Both the position numbers and the translations under genes were made by a program. This document shows, piece after piece, positions 46,725 to 57,312 of a DNA stretch of 64,000 nucleotides. The stretch is from Ctena decussata (Eukaryota; Mollusca; Bivalvia; Lucinida; Lucinidae). Position 1 is the first letter of the stretch, and the number at the start of each line of letters is the position of its first letter. The stretch is from assembly GCA_963989385.1 (NCBI GenBank), contig OZ022510.1:248501-312500 (forward strand), in the 5' to 3' direction. Below the pieces are notes generated by a model, which did no database searches, was not told the origin of the DNA, and worked only from the letters and a program-made list of their open reading frames with translations.

Positions 46725-47600
46725 AAAATGATAGGCAATGATCAGACATTAATACAATCATATTTCATATCCCGACCTCAAATTCAACACGTATAAATTG
46801 ACAAAAGTTCACGAAAGACACGCACGGTAAGCAGAATGAACAACTCTTTTTCAAGCAGGTGGTCATTTAGCTACCCTTACTGAAAACAGCAGCAACCGTT
46901 ACAGATTTTGGAAGCTGTTTTCTATTTTTAAAAATCACAAAACAAAATGCAGAATGTGCAGAATTCAGGTGACCATATTGCTAGAAAACTATTGAAAAGC
47001 TGACAAAACAACATGTAACGTTGAGGAACCACAAGAAAAGTACCGCCGTGGAACGGCCAGTAATATATTGCACAGGATATGATAATGTAAACTTCAACAG
47101 GCATTGACTTTTATGAAACTCTCAACACCAGCTGTACTGAAAATACAGTCACTTCAAGATATTATAAGTATGCACGTCGGGGTGCTCTTGAGCTTAACAT
47201 GTAATCGACTCAAAAGTACGGCATGTTGTACTGTGTTTCACTGTTTTGGCCCATCGATATATCGAGAAAGTAAAATTATAAGCAATTATAAGGAACAAAT
47301 ACAATCAGATCCCATATAACGCCCTCAAAAACAAACAGGAAAGAAGTATAAAGAGCAATGGTCATTCAGCAACCCGAATTTGAAACACCACAGACACATC
47401 AGTCCCACCAGAGCACCGACAAGGACAACCTGAACAAGAAACAGTAACATCCATTTTACCCATTAGCTATTTTGATTACGTCACAAAACAGAAAGCAAAG
47501 TCAGAGCTATTCAGGTGAACATATTGCTACATACAAGCGTACATAAAACTTACCATTTATAAACCACAACAGAAATACCGCCCAGGAAAGGTTAGTAAAA
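46725..47600 (-). repeat. Two Penelope-like 3' tails, inverted
   Basis: 46725-47075 reads from the terminal 'aggcaatgatcagacattaatacaatca' through 'aagcaggtggtcatttagctaccctta' to 'taccgccgtggaacggccagtaa'. 47305-47600 repeats the series: 'caatcagatcccatataacgccctcaaaa', 'atggtcattcagcaacccga', 'aaataccgcccaggaaaggttagtaaaag'. Both are minus-strand copies truncated at different 5' points. Confidence 0.75.
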
Positions 47601-48237
47601 GAATACCGAAATTGAGAGATTTAACTAGTTACATGTATGCTGGAAAAAATCCTCCCCTCAGTGTCTGCAATGATTTGATTAAGTTTTATAAATTTAGAAA
47701 TGAGGTAACATAATATGAATCAAACGATTTAAACACTATATTTTTCAGTACATATTTTATTACTGATGGCACCATATCAGTCACCGGATATTATGATCTG
47801 TTTTCTCATGCATGTGTATCTTTAAGTTTTACATTTCGTCTTCCTGTATTGTTTCATACGAGGCATGCTTTATGACAATTTGTAGAAAGCCCTAGAAGAC
47901 ATAACTGTTGATTTTTCAGAAGCTTCTACAATGTTGTGGGGAAAGTGAATATTATGGAAACAGAACATAGCATACCGATTAAACGACGATATGAGGTGGT
48001 TACAAGAACAAGAGGTAACGATTTCACAATCATGTTAACGTCTGTGCGTCCACCGCTCTATTTTTCCGCCATATTGGAAAATAAAGATAACCCAAGTTGA
48101 CCCATTGTTGGCTGTTCTCAATCTTTGTGCTATAAAACTGGACACTCTCTTACATACGATAATTAGCTAACAGAGAAGCAAAGCCGTCCTTCAAGAGTAG
48201 ACCCTCATTGAGAAAGGAAGAAAAATTAATATGGCAG
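47601..48237. other. No gene recognised
   Basis: AT-rich, except for a possible continuation of the preceding tail to about 47670 ('tcctcccctcagtgtctgcaatg'). Confidence 0.4.
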
Positions 48238-48425
48238 TTTTCAATTAAGGTAACTGAATGACCACCTATTTGGTAAAGAGCTGTTCATGCGTTTTGCCGT
48301 GTGTGTCTGTTTTGCGCATTTGTCGATTTGTGTATGCTTCTTTCCCTTTCGGTTTTGAAGGCTGGATATGGGAGTTGATTGTATTTTTTGCTGACAATCG
48401 CCTGTCTCTTTATTTTGTTTTCCAT
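48238..48425 (+). repeat. Penelope-like tail fragment, 3' end
   Basis: 'aattaaggtaactgaatgaccacctatttggtaaagagctgttcatgcg' to 'gctgacaatcgcctgtctctttatttt', with the intermediate 'tgcttctttccctttcggttttga' block. A 5'-truncated piece of about 190 bases. Confidence 0.75.
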
Positions 48426-48498
48426 GTAAATGTGTCTAATCACAATAACGTCTCCATTTACGTAATGTAATGCACGCATGTAAAACATGAAACTCATT

Positions 48499-48549
48499 AG
48501 TGCTACAGCTTTCTTGTTTAGTTGTAAAAATAGAAAGCTGTAGCGCACT
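48499..48549. repeat. Foldback hairpin
   Basis: AGTGCTACAGCTTTCT (48499-48514) pairs with AGAAAGCTGTAGCGCACT (48532-48549), interrupted only by a 2-base bulge. The outer bases ('catgaaactcat' / 'ttcatgagaccatg') extend the symmetry. The loop is 17 bases. Confidence 0.8.
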
Positions 48550-48905
48550 TCATGAGACCATGTGCCTAAGACAACGCTGTTCATATGCTATACATCTGTA
48601 TAGTCTCAATTTGATGTTATTTGATGTTGCCATTTCAAATTTGATATCGTGAGTAGGTAGATTGGTTACAATCATTACCATTTTAAACTACTTTTTAGTT
48701 ATAGGTCAGCTCCTATCATAACCATTTTACACTACGTTTTAGGTATAGTCAGACTTGCTGTTATAGTCTAATGTACCCTAACCTCATCGATTTTTATTCA
48801 AACCAATTGAAGTAAAATACGGTCTGTATTAAGGGTCAGCTGTCTTCATCCACTTTTAAATGAAAGAAAAATCTATTTCCAGACCTTTGTAAAATTATAT
48901 AATTA

Positions 48906-49151
48906 AAATCTTAAAACGTTCCTTCAAGAGCAGAGAATTCATACAGAAGTAGGAACATGGGCCAGACTGCGTAGTTTCGGCTAATAAAGCCTCGTCAGTG
49001 ACGCTGACAATATCTGGTGACGAAACCAGAAAAAAGCATACTGTAATTTCTTAACTTTTATTGGGAAGTCCATTCAAAGACTGATTAATTTCTAAAGGAT
49101 CCAAATAATATAAAAGACGTTGATCTAGAATAATAGTCTAAATCGATCTAT
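48906..49151 (-). repeat. Hammerhead-bearing repeat, single unit
   Basis: Same 246-base segment as 33675-33920, over 90% identical by eye, ending at 'ctaaatcgatct' in both. Sequence beyond that diverges, so the shared segment has sharp ends. Confidence 0.85.
48959..49004 (-). ncRNA. Hammerhead ribozyme, second locus
   Basis: The core CTGACGA, stem II GGC/GCC and GAAA are all intact on the minus strand. Stem III is ACTACGCAGT, which weakens the innermost pair. Stem I is GCGTCA with TGGCCC, giving five of six pairs. The cleavage base is C at 48965. The core is fully preserved while the surrounding repeat has drifted, so it could still act, though with weaker stems than at 33729-33774. Confidence 0.7.
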
Positions 49152-51841
49152 AAACATTCAATACATTTATATAGAACAAGTACAGCACATGCCATACATA
49201 CTAAGATTATCTTTTTGACAGCAGGAATTCATGAATTTTATATGGCACATGATAAAGACACAAGAGCACTTAATGTCACTTCCAGTCGTTTAGTCTCAAC
49301 GGGACAACTTTAGAGATCTCCAAAGATATAATTGGTCTTAGAGGATGCACTTTAATTGTGTGTAGGCGGCTGTTTTGCAGACAGTTGGACTATTCAGTTT
49401 CATCAAGCTATACTCTTTTTTAATAAAATATTGAAATGACAAATTCCTTTTGAAGAAAAGGGTGCAGCAAATTATCGAAATAAAACTTACTGTTACTGAG
49501 TCTATTTGTAGAGCTTATTAAATATCATTTATTATCGAGGAAATCTTAAATGATCAGACTGAGAGCTTTAGAGCTGCCTTCTGTTCCGTGCTTGAGTACC
49601 AATTTATAACAGAACAGTTTTAAACTGCTTCTGGAAAATTTAAATATTGACGATGTGTCTTTGGTCGTCTCCATCGGGGTACACCTGTAAGCCATCTTTT
49701 GTTTCAGCGTTTTTGTTATTCTGGCTCTTGTTCATTTTGTTTTAATTCGGTATTAAATTCTGATGTATACGACTTCGATCCATTTTGAGTTAAAAGTTCT
49801 TCACACGCAGTGAATAATTTGCCTGTTTATGAACCACAACGGAATACATAAACATGTAAACTCGATTTGAGTCTTCCACCGAGGTAATTAACTGCTGATG
49901 GTCAAAGCTCGGTGCTAATTATTTCATACTACTGTCATTGTCGATTTTCTCCTACGTATTCATGCCCCAAAGAGACTTCGGATGGCATATTAACATTACA
50001 AGCGCTCGTTGCGTTGAACATCTGCTTCGTGACTCTATTAATAGTCGTCTTCCTGAGGTTCAGTGAACATGGCTTGGGGTGGAGTGGAGAAGGGGTGGGG
50101 GGGGGAGGGTGCGGGTCGCTCGCGCTTTGATTTACAGATGCCTCTTACTACATGTCTACAACTCCTTTGTCTCTTGGATTGTATCGAGAAGCCTGGGATT
50201 GGGCGGGGTGTGGGGTCATCACCTTGCTGATGTGTACATATTTTGAGCTTAGATATTTTTTTCAGCAGCAAATGTCAATCGAATTGGGCTAATGCACATT
50301 TACTGTTGATAAACAGTTATAATTAACACCGCTGATTCTGCAGGTCATGAATGATTGTGTACTGGCAAACTATTTCATTCTATATCACAAAATACACAAA
50401 GTTGTACCTGAATCAATGGCAGCTCAGTTTCCATACACCTTGATGAGTGTTGCATGGGTACAGTAAGGGTAATATACCGCTGGGCAGATACATGCAATAC
50501 ATGTACTACCACATTCAAACATGAAATGACTTATTTTAGAAGTCCATTTATAGCTGAGATAAACATTGGCATTTTATGTTACTTGCAAATAAATTTCTGT
50601 TATATAAAATTTTATGGATTTAATGGAATTTATAGTAAAATGATATATCTTAGCAGCGGAAGTAAAGACACCACTAATTGAAAACATTAAATATAATACC
50701 AAAAGCAACGTCTACTTTCAGCAAATTTAGAAACAAATTGAAATAAATATAAAACAAGGAGCGGCAACAAGAGAAATATATATATTGTTTACGAGAATAC
50801 AGTTTTGATTAGAAAATGATTGATACAATTCTGTCACTTCTTTGGACATACTACACCCCTACCCCGTACGGATTTTGCCAACAGAACACCATATGGCTTA
50901 GAATGATTGCTGCCACAAACAACGTCACAGTGTAATACAGCTATCTTGGTTGTTTTCACACAGCTTTTATTCACGTTTTGTCATTGAACTTTAGGAAGAT
51001 TCTGGTCAATTCATGTCGTAAAATCATATTTATATTCTTTATTCTTATTTTTGAAATGAATATAAAAATGAGATAAAGAAAACAATACGACAAAAGTGTG
51101 TTTAATTTTGGTTTTACATTTAGACAATCTAAAAAAAAGAGCCAGTCATATTCTAAAGGAGAAGTTTATGTTGCTATTCGCTTGTCTCGTCTGAGTATTT
51201 AATATGTTGGCCATTCATTTTACCGGTGCGATGTGGTATTATAATTATATCAGTTCCTTGTCTTTGCCCCTTCATTCTGCGTTATCTATTAAAACGAATC
51301 TTGCAGAAGGAGTAGGTTTACTCGTGCTTTGTAAATTCCACCTTACTTAAACTCGCCCTTTTAGATGAGTATTATACAGTTGTCTTGTTTGAATACCATA
51401 CACCCATGTAAGATTCCGTATCTGACTGTCAACTTATTTGGTGATTTGCATGTCAGTTCTCATATCTTTATTCTTTTTCATTACTTCAAAAAATCCTTAA
51501 AATTAGTAAATCAGCTAACCGTGATAGGTTTTAGTATTTCGAACCTTTTCTTTTTATTTAGGTGATTATACTGATAAAATGAAGACAAAAAACAAACCTT
51601 TAAGATATTGCGTTATTTTGCCATTGATTTTATCTATTGCTCTATTATATACTTTACTTTTAAACTATTTGTTACATATAAAGTGATCATCAAGACTTAA
51701 TTTATGTTGTAATACTTGAAATACCAAGTCTCTCATTGTGCGTACACAAACTTATCTATATAGGCACGGTTAGACTTTAAGTTCGCCAGACAATCAGGAC
51801 TATTTTTGAAGTGTTAGATAATAAGGTGATTAGTAATATGC
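49152..51841. other. Mostly unrecognised; G-rich tract
   Basis: At about 50075-50115 there is a G-rich stretch with a run of ten or more G and several shorter runs (G-quadruplex potential, followed by GCGGGTCGCTCGCGC). 51205-51275 may hold a very diverged tail end ('atatcagttccttgtctttg'). No gene seen. Confidence 0.4.
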
Positions 51842-52222
51842 AGAGTTATCATGCGAACCGAACTACCAACTAAATGTTTTGTACCACTTCAGAAACTGAG
51901 GGTGAGGTTGGGCCTGTAAAATCGATTTAAGCCCCCAGTAATTCATTACTGACCGTTCCAAGGCGGTAGTTCTGTTGTGGTTCTCTGTTGCCTGTTTTTG
52001 GTGTCAGAGTTTCTGTGATGTTTTACCTTATGTATGTTCTTATTATTTTTGGTTCGGTTTGGGTTGCTGAGTGGCCACCTTTTGGGAACAAGCTGCTCAC
52101 TCGGTTGGCCATATGTTCTCTGTATCTTGATTATTTGTAATCTTAGTTGTTTCCAACTATGGTTTGAGGGCTGGATTTGGATTTTGATTGTTTTAGTTCC
52201 TGGTCTTTGCATACTTTTTACT
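51842..52222 (+). repeat. 3' tail, subfamily with 'ggtttgagggctggatttgg' end
   Basis: Near-identical by eye to 31225-31602 over its whole length. It is one of the youngest-looking copies in the window. Confidence 0.85.
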
Positions 52223-52689
52223 CTGCTTGGCGGAGTGATGTAAAAAGCAATTATTAGGAACGTAGATAATCAGATCAAACCGACGACAACAAACAATAAA
52301 TAGCAACATTAAGGTACAATACTTGTTGCAAGATTATGATAGCAGATACCTGTGTTAGACAAGGAAGTACTCAAAGATGCTTTCAAATCATATAAAAAAC
52401 CATTAATTATCCTGTGTAATTGATACAAAACTATATATCAGAATGAATAACAATTAAAAAATGAAAAACTAATCAAATTTTCAAACACTGTGGAGAAAAA
52501 AAAGAAAGAAAAAAAGAAGAAAAAGATGATAAAAAAAGAAAGTAAAAATGAATTAAGAGAATAAAAATGATAAACCACAACAGAAGCAAATCCTATAAAA
52601 AAGGTCAGTTATTCAATAGCTGGGTGTGTGTTGGCTTAGAACGTTTCACAAAGCTCCAGCCCTGGCTGTCGCAATAGTTTCTATCGTGG
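52223..52689. repeat. AT-rich sequence with purine tract
   Basis: 52494-52560 is almost pure A/G (GAAAA, AAGAAG motifs), a low-complexity tract. The rest is featureless. Confidence 0.6.
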
Positions 52690-53185
52690 CGTTAGAAGAT
52701 AGGCAATGATCGGAAAGTAATACAATCAAATCCCACACCCCGCCTAAAAACCAGTTGGGAAAGAGGAATACACAAAAAATTGAAATTCACAAAACATACG
52801 AACGGTCAACCGACAGGTGATCATTCAGGGACCCTAATTTAAAACACCAGCAATAACTTGTTTTGCCTGTTTCCTATCTTAAATAGCAAAACAAAACAAA
52901 ACAAAACACAAAGCAGAATGGGCAGCTAGTCAATTGACCATACTGCTAGATACAGTGAACAAGCGGACATATCAACATGTAACAGAACAGAAGTACCGCC
53001 TTGGAACGATCAGTAAAAGATTTCTGGGATAGGAACTTTAACTAGATTTAAACTCTCGCCCTCTGCCTCTGCGATGGTTCGAAACATTTAGTTAGTGGTT
53101 CGTTACGCATGGAGAATTCCTAACTCACCAATGAATCATCACAGGAAACACACAAATCACGGATAAAGCCCATGATACATCAGAG
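52690..53185 (-). repeat. Penelope-like 3' tail, inverted, long
   Basis: From 'gataggcaatgatcggaaagtaatacaatcaaatcccaca' through 'cgacaggtgatcattcagggaccctaattt', an (AAAAC)n run, 'cagaagtaccgccttggaacgatcagtaaaag' and 'tggttcgaaacatttagttag' to 'caccaatgaatcatcacaggaaacacacaaatcacgga'. A minus-strand copy nearly 500 bases long. Confidence 0.8.
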
Positions 53186-53866
53186 GATATAATAATTTCA
53201 TCTCGTTTGATTCAGTCTCATGTCTTTTTATCATTTTGAATCTCGAAGAACGAATTTTATGATTGATCATTTTCACCACTAATTGTGCTGCGATATCATT
53301 CGGATAATGACCAGTACGTTTAAAATGTGATAAAGGAAAATATCAAACAGTTAAGACTTTATTAATCTACGATAGTGCTCACCAAAACGATTTAAAGGGT
53401 AGAACCGATAAGTTTGCCGAACATATTGCGTGTTACAATTGTTTGTTTTTCAGGTCAAAACTTCTATCCGATCCAAGGATTTTCAGTGAAAATCCGTATT
53501 ATTTACGACTAGAAATTTCCTATCATTCACAGAGAAGTGACCGTAGACTTGATACATAAATGCCTACAACAGTTACACATCTTAGCATTGCGACTCGAAA
53601 TACAAGGATACATTCCAGGTATTTTGAACAGATTAGAATACTTGCGTAGAATGGATGGTTTTAGAGTAGATAATCTTTTCCGGAGATTATTTTAAACGAG
53701 GAAAATATTTAAAAAAGATAATCGGCGCAGAGTAAATGGAAGTGTTATTTTGTAACCTGTCTCTAGGTAAAGAGTTGACAATAACTTTCATAAATGTGAC
53801 TGAAGTGAGCTATGTCGTTTGGCACCCACAACCGGAATTTTGACACTGGGTATCGACAATGACCTA
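53186..53866. other. No gene recognised
   Basis: AT-rich, no recurring sequence found. Confidence 0.4.
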
Positions 53867-53924
53867 TCTCAAGACTGAGCTGTCCAATTTGGAATTCCAA
53901 AATGGACCGCAGTCAATTTTGAGA
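53867..53924. repeat. Imperfect palindrome centred on GGAATTCC
   Basis: GTCCAATTTGG and CCAAAATGGAC flank AATT, and the outer TCTCAA / TTGAGA pair extends the symmetry to about 58 bases with some mismatches. Possibly another small foldback element. Confidence 0.55.
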
Positions 53925-54179
53925 TTGACCACATTTCAAAACAGTTACCACATGTTTGTTTATTATTGTAAAACAAATGAGTAGAGAAATTAAAATACTA
54001 CCGAGCTGTAGTATGGTAAATTCATTGTCCGAACATGGTAATCTAATGGCACCAAATCAAAATCAACTTGTTTGTCATGCATTTTAGAAGAAAAATAACT
54101 GTCTTAGATCGATACAAATAAATAAAAAATGAAAATAATAGATTTGGAGTATGAAATTTGAATTATAACCTCTTACGGG

Positions 54180-54530
54180 GTTAGTCGGAGTGTCTAGTCA
54201 TGTGATGGACTTCAATGCCTGTAATAAAAATTTAAATGGTGAACTTCTCTAATAGGGCGTTCGATATAATAAACTTCTAAAAGGTCTCTAAAATTCTATC
54301 GCTGACACTATAAATTAGTTTATAACTTCAAGGTCGGATCAAAAAAATGCAACAGGACCTTTCGGAACCAAAGTTGTTTGGTGACTTAGTCTATACTTTC
54401 AAAAATATATGATGTAAAAAGGGCTTATTTTTCTTATCAGTTCAGGAAAAAATCATGTTACAAACGTATTTGACATAAATGTAATGCTGTAGTCTGCACA
54501 TTTACTGGTTAACCAAATCATGGTGTCGTA
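54180..54530 (+). pseudogene. Decayed Penelope-like RT C-terminus
   Basis: Follows the 31.86-32.26 kb copy base for base in places: 'gtctagt.atgtgatggacttcaatgcctgtaataaaa', 'cctttcggaaccaaagtt..ttggtgacttagtctata', 'tacaaacgta', 'cataaatgtaatgctgtagtctgcacatttac'. Many indels and stops. Confidence 0.75.
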
Positions 54531-54842
54531 ATATGTTGTTTCTGTAGAGTTCTCCTTTCTGATTAAATATTGGTCATATCCATTACGTGTTCGTTTCCTG
54601 TGATGAATCGTTGATAGGTTAGGGAACCTTCATGTGGACAAAACAGCTAGACAGCGAGGGTTTGGATCCAGTAAGACTAGTTTAAGCCTCGCAGCCCTAG
54701 TTATTTATTACCTACCGTTCGAAGGCGGTGATTCAGTTAACTTACTCTTCTGTCCTCTTGTTTGTGGTCTTCTAGAAATGTGTTCACTATTTTGTTTCCC
54801 ACTTTACGTTTAAAGCTGCCCTCTTTGCTGTCTATTTTTTGT
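54531..54842 (+). repeat. Penelope-like 3' tail, first half
   Basis: Contains 'ttgataggttagggaaccttcatgtggacaaaacagcta' and 'taccgttcgaaggcggtgattcagtt'. It is cut by the next element inside the T/G-rich stretch that precedes 'aaaaatagatg' in other tails, and resumes at 56748. Confidence 0.7.
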
Positions 54843-54939
54843 TAGCTCACCTGAGCACGAAGTGCTCAAGGTGAGGTATTGTGATCGGTCTTTGTCCGTC
54901 GTCCGTCGTCCGTTGTCCGGCGTCAACTTTTGCTTTAAA

Positions 54940-55890
54940 CAACTTCTTCTCCAAAACTGCTGGACGGATTTCAAAATAGTTTCACAGAAATGTTCCTTGG
55001 GGGACTCCCTACCAAAATTGCTCAAATGGTTCCGCTCCACTGAACAATATGGCCGCCAGAGCTAAAAATAGAAAAACCTTTAAACAACCTCCCCTCCGAA
55101 ACTGCAGGGCAGATTTTGAAATAATTTCACAGAAATGTTCCTTAGGAGACCCGCTACCAAAATTGCTCAAATGGTTTCACTCCGCTGAACAAAATGGCCG
55201 CCAGAGCTAAAAATAGAAAAACCTTTAAACGACTTCTCCTCCAAAACTGCTGGGCCGATTTTGAAATAATTTCACAGAAATGTTCCTTAGGAGACCCACT
55301 ACCAAAATTGCTCAAACAGTTCCGCTCCGCCAAACAATATGGCCGCCAGAGCTAAAAATAGAAAAACCTTTAAACAACCTCCCCTCCGAAACTGCAGGGC
55401 AGATTTTGAAATAATTTCACAGAAATGTTCCTTAGGAGACCCGCTACCAAAATTGCTCAAATGGTTTCACTCCGCTGAACAAAATGGCCGCCAGAGCTTT
55501 TGAAATAATTTCACAGAAATGTTCCTTAGGAGACCCTCTACCAAAATTGCTCAAACGGTTCCACTCTGCTGAACAATATGGCCGCCAGAGCTAAAAATAG
55601 AAAAACCTTTAAACAACTTCTACTCCAAAACTGCTGGGTCGATTTTGAAATAATTTCACAGAAATGTTTCTTAGGAGACCCTTTACCAAAATTGCTCAAA
55701 CCGTTCTGCTCCGCGGATCAATATGGCCACCAGAGCTAAAAATAGAAAAAAAGCTTTAAACATCATCGTCTTTGAAGTCAATGGCTCGATTTAAAAAAAA
55801 TTCACAGAAATGTTTTACTCATGGCCTTGAACAAAAATTGCTAAAACGGTTCCACTCCGCTGAACAAAATGGCCGCCAGAGCTAAAAATA
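54940..55890 (+). repeat. 145-bp tandem array, subfamily 1
   Basis: The marker 'cagaaatgtt' recurs at 54985, 55130, 55275, 55420, 55514, 55659 and 55805: spacings 145, 145, 145, 94, 145, 146. The 94 marks a unit with an internal deletion. Each unit includes 'accaaaattgctcaaa.ggtt.c.ctcc', 'aatatggccgccagagctaaaaatagaaaaacc' and 'gattttgaaataatttca'. Confidence 0.92.
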
Positions 55891-56640
55891 GAAATAAATC
55901 TTAGAATGACACAGAGGGCACAGTTATGATCCAATCATCATGAAACTTTGTCAGAATGTTTATCTAAATGAAATCTAGACCATATTTTAAACTGGGTCAT
56001 GTGGGTTCAAAAACTAGGTCACTGGGTCAAATCTTAGAAAAACCTTGTGCACACTCTAGAGGGCACAGTTATGATCCAATCTTCAATAAAACTTTGTCAG
56101 AATGTTTATTTATATAAAATCTAGGCCAAACTTGAATCTGAGTCTTGTAGGGTCAAAAACTAGGTCACTAGGTCAAATCTTAGAAAAACCTTGTGTACAC
56201 TCTAGAGGGCACAGTTATGATCCACTCTACATGAAACATTGTCAGAATGTTTATTTTCATGAAATCTGTACCAGATTTGAAACTGGGCCATGTCAGATCA
56301 AAAACTAGGTCACTAGGTCAGTTCTTAGAAAAACAGTGTGAACGCTTTAGAGGACACAGTTTTGTTCTAATCTTCATAGGGCTTTGTCAGAATGTTTGTC
56401 TTCAACAAATCTGGACCAAGGGTGCAACTTGGTCATGTTGGGTCAAAAAGTAGGTCACTAGGTTAAACCTTAGAAAAACATTGTGTACACTCTAGAGGGC
56501 ACAGTTTTGATAACTTTGTCAGAATGTTCATATCCAAGAAATCTAGACCAGGTTTGAAACTGGGTCAGGTGGGGTCAAAATCTAGGTCATTAGGTTAAAT
56601 CTTATAAAAACCTTAGGTACACAATAAAGGGTTCATTTTC
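55891..56640 (+). repeat. 145-bp tandem array, subfamily 2
   Basis: The marker 'tcagaatgtt' recurs at 55951, 56097, 56242, 56387 and 56519: spacings 146, 145, 145, 132. Units carry 'cttagaaaaaccttgtgtacactctagagggcacagtt' and 'ggtcaaaaactaggtcactaggtcaaatc'. In both subfamilies 'tagaaaaacc' lies about 61-63 bases before the 'cagaa.tgtt' marker, so they are in phase and probably share an ancestor. Confidence 0.9.
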
Positions 56641-56747
56641 CATTTAATCTTTGTGAAACTCTGTCTATCGGTCATATGGATGTCTCTGACGTTAAGTTCA
56701 CAGGATACTCAGGTGAGAGATCCAGGGCCATCATGGCCCTCTTGTTT

Positions 56748-57312
56748 GTTTTGTTATACTTTAAAGCAAAGAAGAAAGGTAAAAATAGATGTTTCATATT
56801 TATCGTATAATTTGTTCTTGTTGTCCTTTATTATATTTTTGTTCGTCCGTTGTCTTAATAGCGGTTTTGTGGTTGGGTTTAACCATTGCAGAAGCTAAGG
56901 GTAAAGTTTGGATCCCATCAAACTAGTGAAAGCATCCCAGTAATATATTACTAACCGTTCCAAGGTAGTAATTCTGATGTGGTTCACCAATGTTACATGT
57001 TGTTATATCCGCTTGTCTACTGTCTAGCAATATCGTCGCCTGAATATTTGCCCATTCTGCTTTCTAGTATGTTTTGTAATTTAAAATAGAAAATAGGTAA
57101 AATAGATGTTGCTGCTGTTTCCAATTAGGGTAGCTGAATAACAACATGTTTTGGAAAGAGCTGTTCATTCAGTTTACCGTGCGCGTCTGAAGTGAATTTT
57201 CGTCAATTTTTGTGAGTGTGTTCTTTTTTCAATGTTGGGTTTGTTAGTGCGGGCTATGGGATGTGATTGTTTCTGATCATTGTCTATCTTTTTACCTTAC
57301 TTTCTAAACTGT
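56748..57312 (+). repeat. Penelope-like 3' tail, second half
   Basis: Starts 'ttgttttgttatactttaaagcaaagaagaaaggtaaaaatagatg', matching what other tails have at this point. A second, fuller tail seems to begin at about 56880 ('accattgcagaagctaagggtaaagtttggatccc...ccgttccaaggtagtaattctg...gggtagctgaataacaacatgttttggaaagagctgttcattca') and ends 'tgatcattgtctatctttttacctta'. The two may therefore be separate copies side by side. Confidence 0.65.

Larger units (their letters stand above)
54843..56747 (+). mobile_element. 1.9 kb tandem-repeat element with terminal hairpins
   Basis: The left end folds into a 13-bp hairpin (CTCACCT GAGCAC, loop GAA, GTGCTC A AGGTGAG; 54846-54875). CTCACCTGAG at 54846 is inverted as CTCAGGTGAG at 56708-56717. 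The right end has an 8-bp hairpin around AGGGCCATCATGGCCCT (56724-56740) followed by CTTGTTT. Between lie 'tttgtccgtcgtccgtcgtccg' and two arrays of about 145-bp units. No ORF. Elements like this are widespread in bivalves; a Helitron/Helentron-like nonautonomous type would explain terminal hairpins, internal minisatellites and insertion between T residues, but this class is a guess. Confidence 0.75.

Noticed and set aside
54940..56640. CRISPR-like array of repeats
   Set aside because: Whole 145-bp units are repeated with no constant-repeat/unique-spacer structure, and this is animal DNA.
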